A stretch of DNA of 64,000 nucleotides, from assembly GCF_900637195.1 (NCBI RefSeq), contig NZ_LR134356.1, positions 2,604,001-2,668,000 on the forward strand. The letters are read 5' to 3'. The notes below the pieces were generated by a model. That model saw only the letters and a list, made by a program, of their open reading frames with translations. It was not told where the DNA came from and did no database searches. Numbering within the stretch: position 1 is the stretch's first letter; every line of letters begins with the position of its first letter. Both the position numbers and the translations under genes were made by a program. The DNA comes from Mycolicibacterium aurum (lineage in GTDB: Bacteria > Actinomycetota > Actinomycetes > Mycobacteriales > Mycobacteriaceae). Below, one piece after another: positions 1 through 10,013 of this stretch.

Positions 1-865
1 CGGCGGGCACGATGCCCGCATAGCCGAGGTATCCGTGAACCAACGACTCGGCGTTGTGCACCTCGACCGGTACCCCGGCCGCGGCGAGAAGCTCGCCATA
101 CCGGACGCCGTCGTCACGCAGCGGATCGTGGCCGGCGACAGCGATGTAGGCCGGCGGCAACCCCGCCAGCTCACCGCGTGCGGGGACCAACGTGACGGGT
201 GGGTCCGACAGGTCGGTGTCGCCGACGTACCAGCGGCTGAAGCCCTTGCACGAAGCGAGGTCGAGGATCGGTGCGTGTGCGTTCTCGGTGAACGACGGCA
301 GTGAGGTGTCGAACGTCGTCGACGGGTACCAGAGCAGCTGGAACCGCAGCGGGATCCCGGCGTCGCGGGCGGACTGGGCGACCACGGCGGCGAGATTGCC
401 GCCGGCGGAGTCACCGGCCACGGCCAGACGTCCCGCGTCGATCCCGATCTCGGCGGCATTGTCGACGACCCACCGTGTGGCCGCCCAGGCGTCGTCGACG
501 GCGGCCGGGAAAGGATGCTCGGGCGCAAGGCGGTAATCGATCGCCACGACGACGGCTTGGGCGCCCGCCGCATGGATGCGTGCCTGGCCGTCATAGGTGT
601 CCAGGTCGCCGACGGTCCAGCCGCCGCCGTGGATGAACACCACGGCGGGCAGTACCGGAGCCTCCGACGGCGGACGGTAGATCCGCAGTGGAAGCGGGCC
701 GCCCGGGCCCTCGATCACGCGGTCCTCGGTGGTGACCTCCGGGAGGATCGGGCTGCGGGGCAACTCGTTGAACCGTTGACGCGCCGATTCGGGTCCACCA
801 TCGATGGTCAGCTGGAACGGAACGGCGTCGAGCACCGCCTGCAGCACGGGATCCAACTCAGCCAT
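1..865 (-). CDS. alpha/beta hydrolase (HSL-type esterase/lipase), 3'-truncated
   Basis: A serine esterase of the hormone-sensitive lipase family, to which the mycobacterial LipH/LipI/LipR proteins belong. Reading the minus strand from the ATG at 865 gives 288 residues before the window edge. The oxyanion-hole motif HGGG is at about residues 79-82 and the nucleophile elbow GDSAGG at about 151-156. The acid (DPLRDDG) and the catalytic histidine (LVHGY) both lie before the edge, so the triad is complete and only some 20-30 C-terminal residues are missing. No signal peptide is visible, so it is probably cytoplasmic. M. tuberculosis has lipH/lipI at this place (from memory). The natural substrate, probably a short acyl ester, cannot be deduced. 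Confidence 0.9.
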   Translation of the reverse strand, partial: MAELDPVLQAVLDAVPFQLTIDGGPESARQRFNELPRSPILPEVTTEDRVIEGPGGPLPLRIYRPPSEAPVLPAVVFIHGGGWTVGDLDTYDGQARIHAAGAQAVVVAIDYRLAPEHPFPAAVDDAWAATRWVVDNAAEIGIDAGRLAVAGDSAGGNLAAVVAQSARDAGIPLRFQLLWYPSTTFDTSLPSFTENAHAPILDLASCKGFSRWYVGDTDLSDPPVTLVPARGELAGLPPAYIAVAGHDPLRDDGVRYGELLAAAGVPVEVHNAESLVHGYLGYAGIVPA

Positions 866-952
866 GGCACACACCGTACCGGGGGACGTAGCCGCCAATT
901 ACCGTGCCGTTTCCCCGACAATGAGCCCACTTCGACAAGTGAGGATGCGGGC

Positions 953-1819
953 ATGGGCACGATGGCGGGCCGTCCAGGATCTGTTGCCGGTCAGGCGCGG
1001 CCGATCTCCCTGGCGCCGCTGACGGTCCTCGAGCTCACCCCGCCAGAGCTCGTGGCGTGCGCAGCCGACGCCGGATATGACGGTGTGGGGCTGCGGCTCA
1101 TCCGGGCCACCGACGACGAGCCGGTGCTGCCGACACTCGGGCAGACCCCGATGATCCGCGAGACGCGCCGACGCCTCGACGACACCGGCGTGTTCCTGCT
1201 GGACATCGAGGTGCTCCGGCTCCGACCCGACACGAATGTCCGCGACGACTTCGGTGCCTTCCTGGAGACCGGGGCATACCTTGGTGCGCAACAGATCCTG
1301 GTGACCGGTAACGATCCCGACCACGCCCGGCTGGCCGACAATCTGGCCGAACTCGGCGAATTCGCCCACGGTTTCGGGTTGACCCCGAACCTGGAGCCGA
1401 TGCCCTGGACCGACGTCCGTGACCTGCGCGAGGCAGCGCTGATCGTGCGGCGATGTCACGGCAGCGGCGTCGGGGTCCTCGTCGACGCCATCCACTACGA
1501 CCGCGCGCTGGCCACCGCCGAGGACCTGCGGGCGCTGCCTCCGGAGTGGACGCGGTACGTGCAGATCTGTGATGCGCTGCTGCCGCGACCGACCTCGGTG
1601 GACGAGCTACGCTTCCAGGGCCGTAACGCCCGGCTGTTCCCCGGTCAGGGAAGCATCGACCTGGTGCCGATGCTCCGAGCGCTGCCGTCGGTGCCTGTCA
1701 GTGTCGAGGCGCCGGTCCAGTGGACTGCTCCCGCCGCGGTCCGGGCCCGCGCCGCGCTGCGGGCCGCGCGCGACGTGGTGTCGGCCGCGGACAGAGACCG
1801 GTCTCAACTGACCGCCTGA
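953..1819 (+). CDS. sugar phosphate isomerase/epimerase-like TIM-barrel protein
   Basis: A 288-residue protein resembling the xylose isomerase-like TIM barrel (AP endonuclease 2 family). Features seen are an early [20 protein letters not shown] segment with the pattern Asp-Gly-Val-Gly-Leu-Arg after it, LEPMPWTDV in the middle and VSVEAPV near the end, where the family places metal-binding acidic residues. The ATG at 953 is chosen because coding-like sequence begins there; the same frame is open much further upstream, but that part is antisense to the esterase. Members act on sugars, inositols or keto-acids, and the substrate here is unknown. It diverges from the upstream esterase. Confidence 0.75.
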   Translation: MGTMAGRPGSVAGQARPISLAPLTVLELTPPELVACAADAGYDGVGLRLIRATDDEPVLPTLGQTPMIRETRRRLDDTGVFLLDIEVLRLRPDTNVRDDFGAFLETGAYLGAQQILVTGNDPDHARLADNLAELGEFAHGFGLTPNLEPMPWTDVRDLREAALIVRRCHGSGVGVLVDAIHYDRALATAEDLRALPPEWTRYVQICDALLPRPTSVDELRFQGRNARLFPGQGSIDLVPMLRALPSVPVSVEAPVQWTAPAAVRARAALRAARDVVSAADRDRSQLTA

Positions 1820-1828
1820 CCGGTTTAG

Positions 1829-1834
1829 TAGGTT
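1829..1834 (+). promoter_or_regulatory. -10 hexamer TAGGTT of a probable leaderless YhhN-priA transcript
   Basis: TAGGTT fits the mycobacterial SigA -10 consensus TANNNT and ends 7 nt before the GTG at 1842, so transcription would begin at or next to the start codon. Confidence 0.45.
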
Positions 1835-1841
1835 TCTCCGC

Positions 1842-2588
1842 GTGGCAACGACGCAGCGACGGGCCCTACCTGCGGTGCTGCGCGCCCACACGCTGTGGAG
1901 TGCCGCCATGGTGGTGGCCGCCGGCTACGGCGTCTTCCTGATCGTCGTGGCGATGCGCGTGCCGCCCGGCGCGGAGCTGACCGGCCAGTTCGGCCTGCAG
2001 CCCGCGGTGAAGGCGTCGGCTGCGGTGCTGCTCGCAGTCGCGGCGCTCGCCCACCCCATCGCCCGGGAGCGCCGCTGGCTCGTCGCTGCCCTGGTGTTCT
2101 CCGCCGCGGGGGATTACCTGCTGGCGATGCCCTGGTGGGAACCGTCATTCGTGCTGGGCCTGGCGGCGTTCCTGATCGCGCACCTGTGCTTCCTGGCCGC
2201 GCTGTTCCCCCTGGCGCGGTCGTCGCGGCCGTCGCGCGCGCGCCTCACCGCAGTCGCGGTGACGGCGGTGGCCTGTGTGGCGCTGCTGGTGTGGTTCTGG
2301 CCGCGGCTCCTCGAACAGGCGATGGCCGTCCCGGTGACCGTGTACATCGCGGTGCTGGGCGCGATGGTGTGTACGGCGCTGCTCGCCGGGTTGCCGACGC
2401 CGTGGACGGCACTCGGCGCGGTGTGCTTCGCGGTCTCCGACGCGATGATCGGCATCAGCAGGTTCGTTCTCGGGTCGGAGGTGCTGGCCGTGCCGATCTG
2501 GTGGGCGTACGCGGCGTCGCTGCTGCTGATCACCGCGGGCCTGCTGTTCGGCCGCGCGTCGGGACCCTCTGCTAGACCTGCGGTGTGA
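1842..2588 (+). CDS. YhhN family membrane protein (lysoplasmalogenase-like)
   Basis: A 248-residue, very hydrophobic protein with about eight membrane segments, among them [18 protein letters not shown] near the N-terminus and [15 protein letters not shown] at the end. The patterns [14 protein letters not shown] and [16 protein letters not shown] (conserved Asp in membrane helices) are typical of the YhhN/TMEM86 family, whose animal members cleave the vinyl ether bond of lysoplasmalogens. The function of the bacterial homologues is not settled. The stop codon overlaps the priA start by 4 nt (GTGA), so the two are translationally coupled; M. tuberculosis also has a membrane protein before priA (from memory). 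Confidence 0.8.
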   Translation: MATTQRRALPAVLRAHTLWSAAMVVAAGYGVFLIVVAMRVPPGAELTGQFGLQPAVKASAAVLLAVAALAHPIARERRWLVAALVFSAAGDYLLAMPWWEPSFVLGLAAFLIAHLCFLAALFPLARSSRPSRARLTAVAVTAVACVALLVWFWPRLLEQAMAVPVTVYIAVLGAMVCTALLAGLPTPWTALGAVCFAVSDAMIGISRFVLGSEVLAVPIWWAYAASLLLITAGLLFGRASGPSARPAV

Positions 2589-4585
2589 CGACCACCCGGC
2601 AGGCAGCCGAGCACGAGCCGGTCGCGCGGGTGCTGCCGATGTTGACGGTGCCGCACCTCGACCGCGACTTCGATTACCTGGTGCCCGCCGACCTGTCCGA
2701 CGACGCCCAGCCGGGCGTGCGTGCCAAGGTGCGCTTCCACGGCAGGCTCGTCGATGCGTTCATCCTCGAAAGGCGTTCGGACACCGACCATGTCGGCAAG
2801 CTCGGATGGCTGGACAAGGTGGTGTCTGCCGAATCCGTGCTGACCCACGATGTGCGGCGTCTGGTCGACGCGGTGACGGCCCGCTACGCGGGGACCCGCG
2901 CCGACGTGCTTCGTCTCGCCGTGCCGCCCCGGCACGCCACCGTGGAGAAGCAGACACCCAAACCTGTCGAACCGCTCACCCCGGGCACCGTCGACGCCAC
3001 CGCGTGGTCGTCCTACAACGGTGGCGCGCAGTTCATTTCCGCATTGCAGGAGGGGCGGGCCGCGAGGGCGGTGTGGCAGGCATTGCCCGGCGACTCCTGG
3101 CCCCGGCGGCTCGCCGAAGCGGCCGCTGTCACGGCCTATTCGGGACGCGGCGTCCTGGCCGTGCTGCCGGACCAGCGTGACGTCGACGCGCTGTACGCGG
3201 CCGCGATCGCCGAGGTGGCCGAGGCCAGGGTGGTGGCGCTGTCGGCCGGGCTGGGTCCGGCCGAGCGGTACCGGCGGTGGCTGGCGGTGCTGCGCGGCGA
3301 TGCGCGCGTGGTGATCGGTACGCGCAGCGCGGTTTTCGCGCCGGTGGCCGACCTGGGACTCGTCGTGATGTGGGACGACGGCGACGATTCACTGTCTGAG
3401 CCGCGGGCCCCCTACCCGCATGCGCGTGAGGTGGCGATGCTGCGGGCCCACCAGCTGCGGTGCGCGGCGATGATCGGCGGGTACGCGCGGACGGCCGAGG
3501 CGCAGGCCCTGGTGCGCAGCGGGTGGGCGCACGACCTGACTGCCACCCGGGCGACGGTACGGGCCCGCGCACCGCGGGTGGTCGCGCTGGAGGACAGCGC
3601 CTACGCCCAGGAACGTGATCCGGCTGCGCGCACCGCGCGGCTGCCGACGGTGGCGCTGGATGCGGCACGCGCGGCACTGAAGAACAATGCGCCCGTCCTC
3701 GTCCAGGTGCCCCGCCGCGGCTATGTGCCCGCGCTCTCGTGTGCTCGCTGCCGCACTGTGGCGCGGTGCAGGCACTGCACGGGCCCGCTCTCACTGCCGG
3801 GACGCGACGCCCCCGGTGCGGTGTGCCGGTGGTGTGGCCGCGAGGAACTGGGCCTGCGCTGTGTCCGGTGCGGGTCCGACGCGGTGCGGGCTGTGGTGGT
3901 CGGCGCCCGCCGCACCGCGGAGGAGCTGGGTCGGGCGTTCCCCGGGACGCCGGTGATCACGTCGGGCGGTGACGAGGTGGTGGCCTCCGTGCCACCGCGG
4001 TCGGCGGTGGTCGTCGCGACACCCGGCGTCGAACCGGCCGCCGAGGGCGGCTACGGCGCAGCGCTGCTGCTGGACAGTTGGGCGTTGCTGGGACGCCAGG
4101 ACCTGCGTGCGGCCGAGGACACGTTGCGCCGCTGGATGGCCGCGGCCGCACTGGTCCGCAGCCGCGCCGACGGCGGGGTGGTCACCGTGGTGGCGGAGTC
4201 GGCGATCCCGACCGTGCAGGCGTTGATCCGATGGGATCCCGTCGGCCACGCGGAGGCCGAGCTGGACTCGCGCAGCGAAGTCGGGTTGCCGCCGGCCGTG
4301 CACATCGCCGCGGTCGACGGGGCACCGGATGCGGTGAGCGCGCTGCTGGGCGTCGCCGAGCTCCCGGACGGCGCCGACCTGCTCGGACCGGTCGACCTGC
4401 CGATGGGGGCCCGCAGGCCCGCGGGGGTGACCGCTGATCATGCGGTGAGCAGGATGCTGGTCCGGGTGCCGCGCAACGCCGGTCTGGATCTGGCGGCCGC
4501 GCTGCGGCGGGCTACGGCGGCGCAGAGCGCTCGCCACGATCATGAGCCAGTTCGTGTCCAGATCGACCCGTTGCACATAGGGTGA
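2585..4585 (+). CDS. priA: PriA-like primosomal protein N' (helicase motifs degenerate)
   Basis: A replication-restart primosomal protein of 666 residues. The N-terminal 3'-DNA-binding domain is recognisable ([35 protein letters not shown]), as is the zinc-binding insert at about residues 384-437 with four CxxC pairs. The ATPase motifs are poor: the Walker A region reads [16 protein letters not shown] instead of a GSGKT loop, and the DEEH box is replaced by WDDGDDS. Degenerate PriA proteins of this kind are usual in Actinobacteria and are thought not to unwind DNA actively. It starts with GTG inside the end of the YhhN gene and overlaps the next gene by 4 nt. Confidence 0.9.
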   Translation: MTTTRQAAEHEPVARVLPMLTVPHLDRDFDYLVPADLSDDAQPGVRAKVRFHGRLVDAFILERRSDTDHVGKLGWLDKVVSAESVLTHDVRRLVDAVTARYAGTRADVLRLAVPPRHATVEKQTPKPVEPLTPGTVDATAWSSYNGGAQFISALQEGRAARAVWQALPGDSWPRRLAEAAAVTAYSGRGVLAVLPDQRDVDALYAAAIAEVAEARVVALSAGLGPAERYRRWLAVLRGDARVVIGTRSAVFAPVADLGLVVMWDDGDDSLSEPRAPYPHAREVAMLRAHQLRCAAMIGGYARTAEAQALVRSGWAHDLTATRATVRARAPRVVALEDSAYAQERDPAARTARLPTVALDAARAALKNNAPVLVQVPRRGYVPALSCARCRTVARCRHCTGPLSLPGRDAPGAVCRWCGREELGLRCVRCGSDAVRAVVVGARRTAEELGRAFPGTPVITSGGDEVVASVPPRSAVVVATPGVEPAAEGGYGAALLLDSWALLGRQDLRAAEDTLRRWMAAAALVRSRADGGVVTVVAESAIPTVQALIRWDPVGHAEAELDSRSEVGLPPAVHIAAVDGAPDAVSALLGVAELPDGADLLGPVDLPMGARRPAGVTADHAVSRMLVRVPRNAGLDLAAALRRATAAQSARHDHEPVRVQIDPLHIG

Positions 4586-6423
4586 TCCGCATGTCAGTGG
4601 GGCGGCTGCTCAAGGCGCTGATTCCGCTGCTGGTGATCGCGCTCGGCGTGCTCTGGCCGGTGATCTTCGCCGGCGGTTCCGGCGGACCGTCCGATGTCGA
4701 GGACCCGGTGGTGATCCGGGAGTACGACGTGAACATCGCGGTGGACGACGCGGGCCGGATGACCGCGGTGGAGACGCTCACCACCGCCTTCTACAGCACC
4801 GATCGGCACGGCATCTTCCGGTACTGGGATGTGGCGAACCAGAACAACCCGCAGTTGCGGCAGAAGCCCGAGATCGACTCGATACTGCTCGACGGTGAAC
4901 CGGTGCCCTACGAGATGCTCTGGGAGGACGGCAGGAGGTTCCGGGTCGCCAAGATCGGCGACCCCGACACCTACCTCAGCGACGGCACCCACGTCTTCGA
5001 GATCCGCTACACGATTCCCGGCGTACTCGACCCCGGCGACGTCGGCGCCGACCGGCAGTTCGCGGAATCGGTGGGCACCGCCGGCCCTCCGCCATCGTCG
5101 GTCTTCTTCTGGAACGTCATCGCGCCGGCCTGGAACAACCGCATCGAACGCGCCGACATCACCGTCACGTTGCCGGGCGACGTCGGCACCGCCCAGTGCT
5201 CGGTCGGCGTCGGGGTGGGCCGGGGGTGTGACGGCCTGTCGGTGGATGGCAATCGGGTCAGATTGAGCGCGGAGAACCTGCCGCCCCGCACCCCGGTCAC
5301 CGTGCGCGCCGGCGTTGACGTCCCGACGCCGGCTCAGGTGACGCTGCCGTGGCCCTACACCTGGGACCGGGTGCTCGGCCAGTCTGTCGCCGGTGCGGCG
5401 TGGGTCGCCGGGCTCACCGTGTTGTTCGGCCTCGCCGCCCTGGTGTGGTTCCGCTCTGTCCTGGAAGAGTCTCCGGGATTTCCGCTGCAGTACGCGCCGC
5501 CTCCGGGACTCGGCCCGGTGCAGGCCGAGTACATCCGCACCGAATCCGTCCCGGACAACGGTCTCACCGCCACGTTGTTGTACCTCGCTGAACGCGGGGT
5601 CATCACGCTGCACCAGGTCAGCGACAAGCAGTGGAACATCCGCGGCGTCGCCGGGGCCGGCCAGTGGTCCGACATCGACCCGGTCAGTAAGGCCGTCGCG
5701 TCGCGGCTCAAGGTGCTCAACCCGGGGTCGGAGTTCGAAGCGAAGAAGACCGTCAAGTCGGGGGAGAAGCTCAACAAGGCGAAAACGGACATGACCAAGG
5801 CGGTCGCGACATGGGCCGTCGACTCGGGCCTGATCGTCGCGCGCAAGAAGGAGCTGTGGCTGCGCGCAGTCAACGCGGTCGCCTTCATCCTCATGGTCTG
5901 CGGCTTCTTCCGCTGGGGCTTCCCGACCACCATGTGGGCGCTGCCGTTCGCGGCGTTCTTCCTGTTCTCGGCGGGCTCGTGGCGAGATGGTGTGGGCACT
6001 CGCCGCACACCCGCCGGGCGCGAACTGTGGTCGCGTGTCGGCGGTTTCCACCGGATGCTGGCCACCGACTCGGCCGAGACCCGCTTCGACTTCTCGGCCC
6101 GCAAGGACCTCTACATCGCCTACGTTCCCTTCGCCGTCGCCGCGGGCGTCGCGGCGCTGTGGGCCAAGAAATACGAGGCCTACACGGGTACGGTTGCACC
6201 GCAGCCGGACTGGTACGGGTCGTCGACCTCGTCGAGCACCACGTCCGGGTTCGGCGGCGGGTCCGGTCCTGACTTCGACAGTTTCGAATCGGCACTGTCG
6301 TCGTCGATCGGCGCCTACACCTCCTCGCAGGCGGCATCGTCCTCGTCGTCGTCGAGCGGCGGCGGCTTCAGCTCGGGCGGCGGTGGCGGGGGCGGCGGCG
6401 GAGGAGGAGGTGGGTCATGGTGA
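4582..6423 (+). CDS. DUF2207 membrane protein with glycine-rich tail
   Basis: A 613-residue membrane protein of the DUF2207 (YciQ-like) family. Seen are an N-terminal signal-anchor (LIPLLVIALGVLWPVIFAGG), an extracytoplasmic beta-rich domain to about residue 265, a membrane helix near 270-290 (VAGAAWVAGLTVLFGLAALV), a cytoplasmic winged-helix-like part (TATLLYLAERGVITLHQV), further helices near 430-460 and 510, and a serine-rich then poly-glycine C-terminus ending in GSW. The role is unknown, but the family is repeatedly found beside LemA, as here. GTG 4582 overlaps the priA stop; ATG 4591, preceded by AGGG, is an equally likely start. Confidence 0.85.
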   Translation: MIRMSVGRLLKALIPLLVIALGVLWPVIFAGGSGGPSDVEDPVVIREYDVNIAVDDAGRMTAVETLTTAFYSTDRHGIFRYWDVANQNNPQLRQKPEIDSILLDGEPVPYEMLWEDGRRFRVAKIGDPDTYLSDGTHVFEIRYTIPGVLDPGDVGADRQFAESVGTAGPPPSSVFFWNVIAPAWNNRIERADITVTLPGDVGTAQCSVGVGVGRGCDGLSVDGNRVRLSAENLPPRTPVTVRAGVDVPTPAQVTLPWPYTWDRVLGQSVAGAAWVAGLTVLFGLAALVWFRSVLEESPGFPLQYAPPPGLGPVQAEYIRTESVPDNGLTATLLYLAERGVITLHQVSDKQWNIRGVAGAGQWSDIDPVSKAVASRLKVLNPGSEFEAKKTVKSGEKLNKAKTDMTKAVATWAVDSGLIVARKKELWLRAVNAVAFILMVCGFFRWGFPTTMWALPFAAFFLFSAGSWRDGVGTRRTPAGRELWSRVGGFHRMLATDSAETRFDFSARKDLYIAYVPFAVAAGVAALWAKKYEAYTGTVAPQPDWYGSSTSSSTTSGFGGGSGPDFDSFESALSSSIGAYTSSQAASSSSSSSGGGFSSGGGGGGGGGGGGGSW

Positions 6424-6953
6424 GTTTTCTGCTGGTCGTCATTCTCGTGGTGGCGGTGCTGGTGCTGATCGGTTTCGTGATGGGCTACAACAAGATCCGC
6501 TCGGCCGACGTACGGGTCGCCGAAGCGCTCTCGGGTATCGACGTGGAGCTCACCCGGCGGGCCTCGCTGATTCCCAGCCTCGTGCACACGGTGCAGACGT
6601 TCGCCGCTCACGAGAAAGGCATCCTGGATCACGTCACCGACGCCAGAGCGGCGTTGACATCGGCGACCGCAAGCGCGTCCGTCGCCGACCGCAGCGCCGC
6701 CGAGGCGCAGCTCGACACCGCACTGGCGCCTCTGCTGGCGCTGGGCCAGAGCTATCCGCAGCTGAACTCGTCCGACAACTTCTTGGATCTGCAGCGCAAT
6801 CTCGCTGACACCGAGGACAAGCTGGCCTTCGCGCGGCAGTACTACAACGACGCGGTGGCCACTCTCAACCGGCAACTCACCACGATCCCGTGGATGTTCG
6901 TCGCACCGCTGACCGGGGTCGACCAGAAGGAGTACTACCAGACGCCGCGCTAG
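6417..6953 (+). CDS. lemA: LemA family protein
   Basis: A 178-residue LemA protein: one N-terminal membrane segment (SFLLVVILVVAVLVLIGFVMGY) followed by an all-alpha domain exposed outside the membrane. The motifs YNKIRSADVRVAEALSGIDVELTRRASLIPSLV and NLADTEDKLAFARQYYNDAVATLN are characteristic, including the Arg/Tyr-rich C-terminal helix. LemA proteins have no assigned enzyme activity. The start overlaps the end of the DUF2207 gene by 7 nt, so the two are co-translated and probably act together at the envelope. Confidence 0.9.
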   Translation: MVSFLLVVILVVAVLVLIGFVMGYNKIRSADVRVAEALSGIDVELTRRASLIPSLVHTVQTFAAHEKGILDHVTDARAALTSATASASVADRSAAEAQLDTALAPLLALGQSYPQLNSSDNFLDLQRNLADTEDKLAFARQYYNDAVATLNRQLTTIPWMFVAPLTGVDQKEYYQTPR

Positions 6954-6971
6954 CGATGCGCCGGTCGTCCC

Positions 6972-6977
6972 TAGACT
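6972..6977 (+). promoter_or_regulatory. -10 hexamer TAGACT, leaderless fmt-rsmB promoter
   Basis: TAGACT ends 6 nt before the GTG start of fmt at 6984, the spacing expected when the transcript begins at the start codon. Confidence 0.5.
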
Positions 6978-6983
6978 GGCGCG

Positions 6984-7916
6984 GTGCGTCTAGTCTTCGC
7001 CGGCACACCCGAGCCCGCCCTGCCGTCCCTGCAACGGCTGATCGACTCACCCCGTCATGAGGTGATCGCGGTCCTGACCCGCCCGGACGCCGCCGTAGGG
7101 AGGCGGGGAACGCCCGTGCCCTCGCCGGTGGCGCAGCGCGCGGCCGAACACGGCATCCCGGTGCTCACACCGGCCCGGCCCAACTCCGAGGAGTTCGTCG
7201 CCGAGCTCGCCGCGCTGCGCCCGGACTGCTGCGCCGTGGTGGCCTACGGTGCGCTGCTGCGGGACGAGCTACTCGCCGTCCCCGCCCACGGCTGGATCAA
7301 CCTGCACTTCTCGGTGTTGCCCGCCTGGCGGGGCGCGGCCCCTGTGCAGGCCGCTCTGGCCGCGGGTGATTCCGTGACCGGAGCCACGACGTTTCAGATC
7401 GAGCGCAGCCTGGATTCGGGACCCGTCTTCGGGGTGGTCACCGAGACCATCCGCGACGACGACACCGCCGGCGACCTTCTCGGGCGACTCTCGGTGTCGG
7501 GCGCCGACCTGCTGGAGGCGACGATCGACGGGATCGCCGAGGGGGCGCTGACCCCGGTACCGCAGCAGGCCGACGGCGTCAGCTTCGCTCCCAAGGTCAC
7601 CGTCGACGACGCCCGCATCCGTTGGGAACTGCCTGCGCACGTGGTGGACCGGCGCATCCGCTCCGTCACCCCCAACCCGGGTGCCTGGACGATGATCGGT
7701 GACCAGCGCATCAAGATCGGGCCTGTCACAGTGCCCGCCGACGCACCGAAAGAGCTTGAGCCGGGGGAGATCCGAGTGGACAAGAAGAATCTCTACATCG
7801 GGACCGGTTCGGGTGCGGTGGCGCTCGGCACGGTGCAGCCGCCGGGAAAGAAGCCGATGAACGCTGCCGACTGGGCGCGCGGTGCCCGCCTCGGGGACGG
7901 CGGTCGGGCGCGATGA
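6984..7916 (+). CDS. fmt: methionyl-tRNA formyltransferase
   Basis: Formylates the amino group of methionine on initiator tRNA using 10-formyltetrahydrofolate, which is needed for normal bacterial translation initiation. The protein has 310 residues, the usual length. The N-terminal Rossmann fold starts [15 protein letters not shown]. The catalytic Asn and His are in [16 protein letters not shown], and the catalytic Asp is in RSLDSGPVF. The C-terminal OB-like tRNA-binding domain contains [19 protein letters not shown] start. It overlaps rsmB by 4 nt, the same arrangement as Rv1406-Rv1407. Confidence 0.96.
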   Translation: MRLVFAGTPEPALPSLQRLIDSPRHEVIAVLTRPDAAVGRRGTPVPSPVAQRAAEHGIPVLTPARPNSEEFVAELAALRPDCCAVVAYGALLRDELLAVPAHGWINLHFSVLPAWRGAAPVQAALAAGDSVTGATTFQIERSLDSGPVFGVVTETIRDDDTAGDLLGRLSVSGADLLEATIDGIAEGALTPVPQQADGVSFAPKVTVDDARIRWELPAHVVDRRIRSVTPNPGAWTMIGDQRIKIGPVTVPADAPKELEPGEIRVDKKNLYIGTGSGAVALGTVQPPGKKPMNAADWARGARLGDGGRAR

Positions 7917-9298
7917 CGCGGCCGGACAAGAGGCGGCCGGCCAAGCGCAAGCCGCTCGATCCCGCCAGGCAGGCCGCGTTCGACGTGCTGAGGGCGGTAT
8001 CCGAACGTGACGCCTACGCCAACCTGGCGTTGCCCGCGATCCTGCGGGACCGCGGAATCTCCGGGCGGGACGCGGCATTCGCCACCGAGCTGACCTACGG
8101 CACGTGTCGCGCGCGGGGGCTGCTCGACGTCGTGATCGAGGCCGTCGCGGGTCGTCCGGTGGATCGGATCGACCCCGTGCTGCTGGATCTGCTGCGCCTC
8201 GGTGCCTATCAGTTGCTGCGGACCCGCGTCGACGATCACGCTGCGGTGTCCACCGCGGTGGAGCAGGCCGGCATCGAATTCGACACCGCGCGTGCAGGTT
8301 TCGTCAACGGGGTGCTGCGGACCATCGCGAGGCGCGATCTGGCGTCCTGGCTCGAGCAGCTGGCCCCGCCCGCCGCCACGGATCCCATCGGTCATCTGGC
8401 GCTCGTGAACGCCCATCCCCGCTGGATCGCCCAGGCGTTCGCCGACGCGCTGGGCGCCCGCGCCGGGGAGCTTGCCGCACTGCTCGCCAGCGACGACGCC
8501 CGCCCGGAGGTCCACCTGATGGCCCGGCCAGGGGCCATCACGGCCGGTGAGCTGGCCGAGCAGGTCGGCGGGACGGTGGGCAGGTATTCGCCCTACGCGG
8601 TGTACCTGGGCGACGGTGACCCGGGTGGGCTGGCCGCCGTTCAGGACGGCAAGGCGCTGGTCCAGGACGAGGGCAGCCAGTTGGTGGCGCGCGCGCTGAC
8701 GCTGGCGCCGCTGATCGGGGACGACGGCGGCCGGTGGCTGGACCTCTGCGCCGGACCGGGCGGCAAAACCGCTCTGCTGGCGGCGCTCGCCCAGCCCGGC
8801 GGTGGCACCGTCACCGCGGTGGAACCGGCCCCGCGTCGCGCTGACCTGGTCGAGCAGAACACCGCGGGCCTGCCCGTGGAGGTGGTCCGCGTCGACGGGC
8901 GGGAGTCCGGTCTGACACCGGGGTTCGATCGGGTGCTCGTGGATGCCCCGTGCACCGGGCTCGGTGCGCTGCGCCGCAGACCGGAGGCGCGCTGGCGGCG
9001 CCGTCCCGGCGATGTCGCGCAGCTGGTCGCCCTGCAGCGTGAGTTGCTCGCCGCGGCGATCCGTCTGACCAGGCCCGGCGGCGTCGTGCTGTACGCCACC
9101 TGCTCCCCGCACCTCGCCGAGACCACCGGGGTGGTGGCCGACGCGCTGCGCAGGCATCCGGTCACGGCGCTGGACACCCGCGAGCTGTTCGCGCCTGCCA
9201 CCGATACCGGAGACGGCCTGTCGGTACAGCTGTGGCCCCATCGGCACGGCACCGACGCGATGTTCGCCGCGGCGATGCGGGTAGGAGCATCCCGATAG
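7913..9298 (+). CDS. rsmB: 16S rRNA (cytosine-C5)-methyltransferase RsmB (Fmu)
   Basis: SAM-dependent methyltransferase predicted to make m5C967 in 16S rRNA. The 461-residue protein has an N-terminal NusB-like RNA-binding domain (to about residue 140) and a C-terminal Rossmann methyltransferase domain. The SAM loop is [17 protein letters not shown]. Both cysteines of the m5C mechanism are present: the DAPCTGLG motif (about 347) and the [10 protein letters not shown] motif (about 397). It overlaps fmt by 4 nt and its stop codon TAG is also the beginning of the TAGGCT promoter hexamer of rpe. Confidence 0.94.
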   Translation: MTRPDKRRPAKRKPLDPARQAAFDVLRAVSERDAYANLALPAILRDRGISGRDAAFATELTYGTCRARGLLDVVIEAVAGRPVDRIDPVLLDLLRLGAYQLLRTRVDDHAAVSTAVEQAGIEFDTARAGFVNGVLRTIARRDLASWLEQLAPPAATDPIGHLALVNAHPRWIAQAFADALGARAGELAALLASDDARPEVHLMARPGAITAGELAEQVGGTVGRYSPYAVYLGDGDPGGLAAVQDGKALVQDEGSQLVARALTLAPLIGDDGGRWLDLCAGPGGKTALLAALAQPGGGTVTAVEPAPRRADLVEQNTAGLPVEVVRVDGRESGLTPGFDRVLVDAPCTGLGALRRRPEARWRRRPGDVAQLVALQRELLAAAIRLTRPGGVVLYATCSPHLAETTGVVADALRRHPVTALDTRELFAPATDTGDGLSVQLWPHRHGTDAMFAAAMRVGASR

Positions 9299-9301
9299 GC
9301 T
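9296..9301 (+). promoter_or_regulatory. -10 hexamer TAGGCT before rpe, sharing the rsmB stop codon
   Basis: TAGGCT begins with the TAG stop of rsmB and ends 7 nt before the rpe ATG at 9309. This would give rpe-ribG its own leaderless promoter although rsmB is only 10 nt away. Confidence 0.4.
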
Positions 9302-9308
9302 GGGCCCC

Positions 9309-10013
9309 ATGTCTGGAGCGCCCCCGCGTGACGCCACGAACTCGCCGCTGATCGCGCCGTCCATCCTGGCCGCCGACTTCGCCCGGCTGGCCGACGAGGT
9401 CGCCGCCGTCCACGGCGCCGACTGGCTGCACGTCGATGTCATGGACAACCACTTCGTGCCGAACCTGACGCTCGGTCTGCCCGTGGTGGAATCCCTGCTC
9501 AAGGTGACCGACATCCCGATGGACTGCCATCTGATGATCGAGAACCCCGAGCGGTGGGCTCCCCCGTACGCCGAGGCGGGCGCCTACAACGTCACGATCC
9601 ACGCCGAGGCCACCGACAATCCGGTGAAGGTGGCCCGCGACATCCGCGCCGCGGGCGCCAAGGCCGGCCTCTCCGTGAAACCCGGCACGCCGCTGGAGCC
9701 CTACCTGGAGATCCTGCGCGAGTTCGACACGCTGCTGGTGATGTCGGTCGAGCCCGGCTTCGGCGGGCAGAAGTTCATCGCCGAGGTGCTGCCGAAGGTC
9801 GGGACGGCACGTCGGCTGGTCGACGCAGGGGAGCTGACCATCGTGATCGAGATCGACGGCGGCATCAGTCCCGACACCATCGAGGCAGCGGCCGAGGCGG
9901 GCGTGGACTGCTTCGTAGCGGGCTCGGCGGTGTACAGCGCGGAGGATCCGGCGGCCGCAGTGCAGTCGCTGCGCCGACAGGCCGCGTCGGCGTCGCGACA
10001 TCTGACCCTGTGA
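9309..10013 (+). CDS. rpe: ribulose-phosphate 3-epimerase
   Basis: Interconverts ribulose 5-phosphate and xylulose 5-phosphate in the pentose phosphate pathway. The 234-residue TIM barrel carries the family metal and catalytic motifs: [31 protein letters not shown] (metal-binding His and catalytic Asp), [25 protein letters not shown] and [12 protein letters not shown] (second catalytic Asp). It overlaps ribG by 4 nt, so a pentose phosphate enzyme is coupled to riboflavin synthesis, for which ribulose 5-phosphate is a substrate. Confidence 0.97.
   Translation: MSGAPPRDATNSPLIAPSILAADFARLADEVAAVHGADWLHVDVMDNHFVPNLTLGLPVVESLLKVTDIPMDCHLMIENPERWAPPYAEAGAYNVTIHAEATDNPVKVARDIRAAGAKAGLSVKPGTPLEPYLEILREFDTLLVMSVEPGFGGQKFIAEVLPKVGTARRLVDAGELTIVIEIDGGISPDTIEAAAEAGVDCFVAGSAVYSAEDPAAAVQSLRRQAASASRHLTL

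Noticed and set aside
4594..6051. Long minus-strand frame opposite the DUF2207 gene
   Set aside because: A typical antisense shadow in high-G+C DNA: Arg/His/Gly-rich and no conserved motif, while the plus strand encodes a recognised family.
6352..6414. Glycine-codon run as a microsatellite of unusual origin
   Set aside because: Poly-glycine tails are normal at the C-terminus of DUF2207 proteins.
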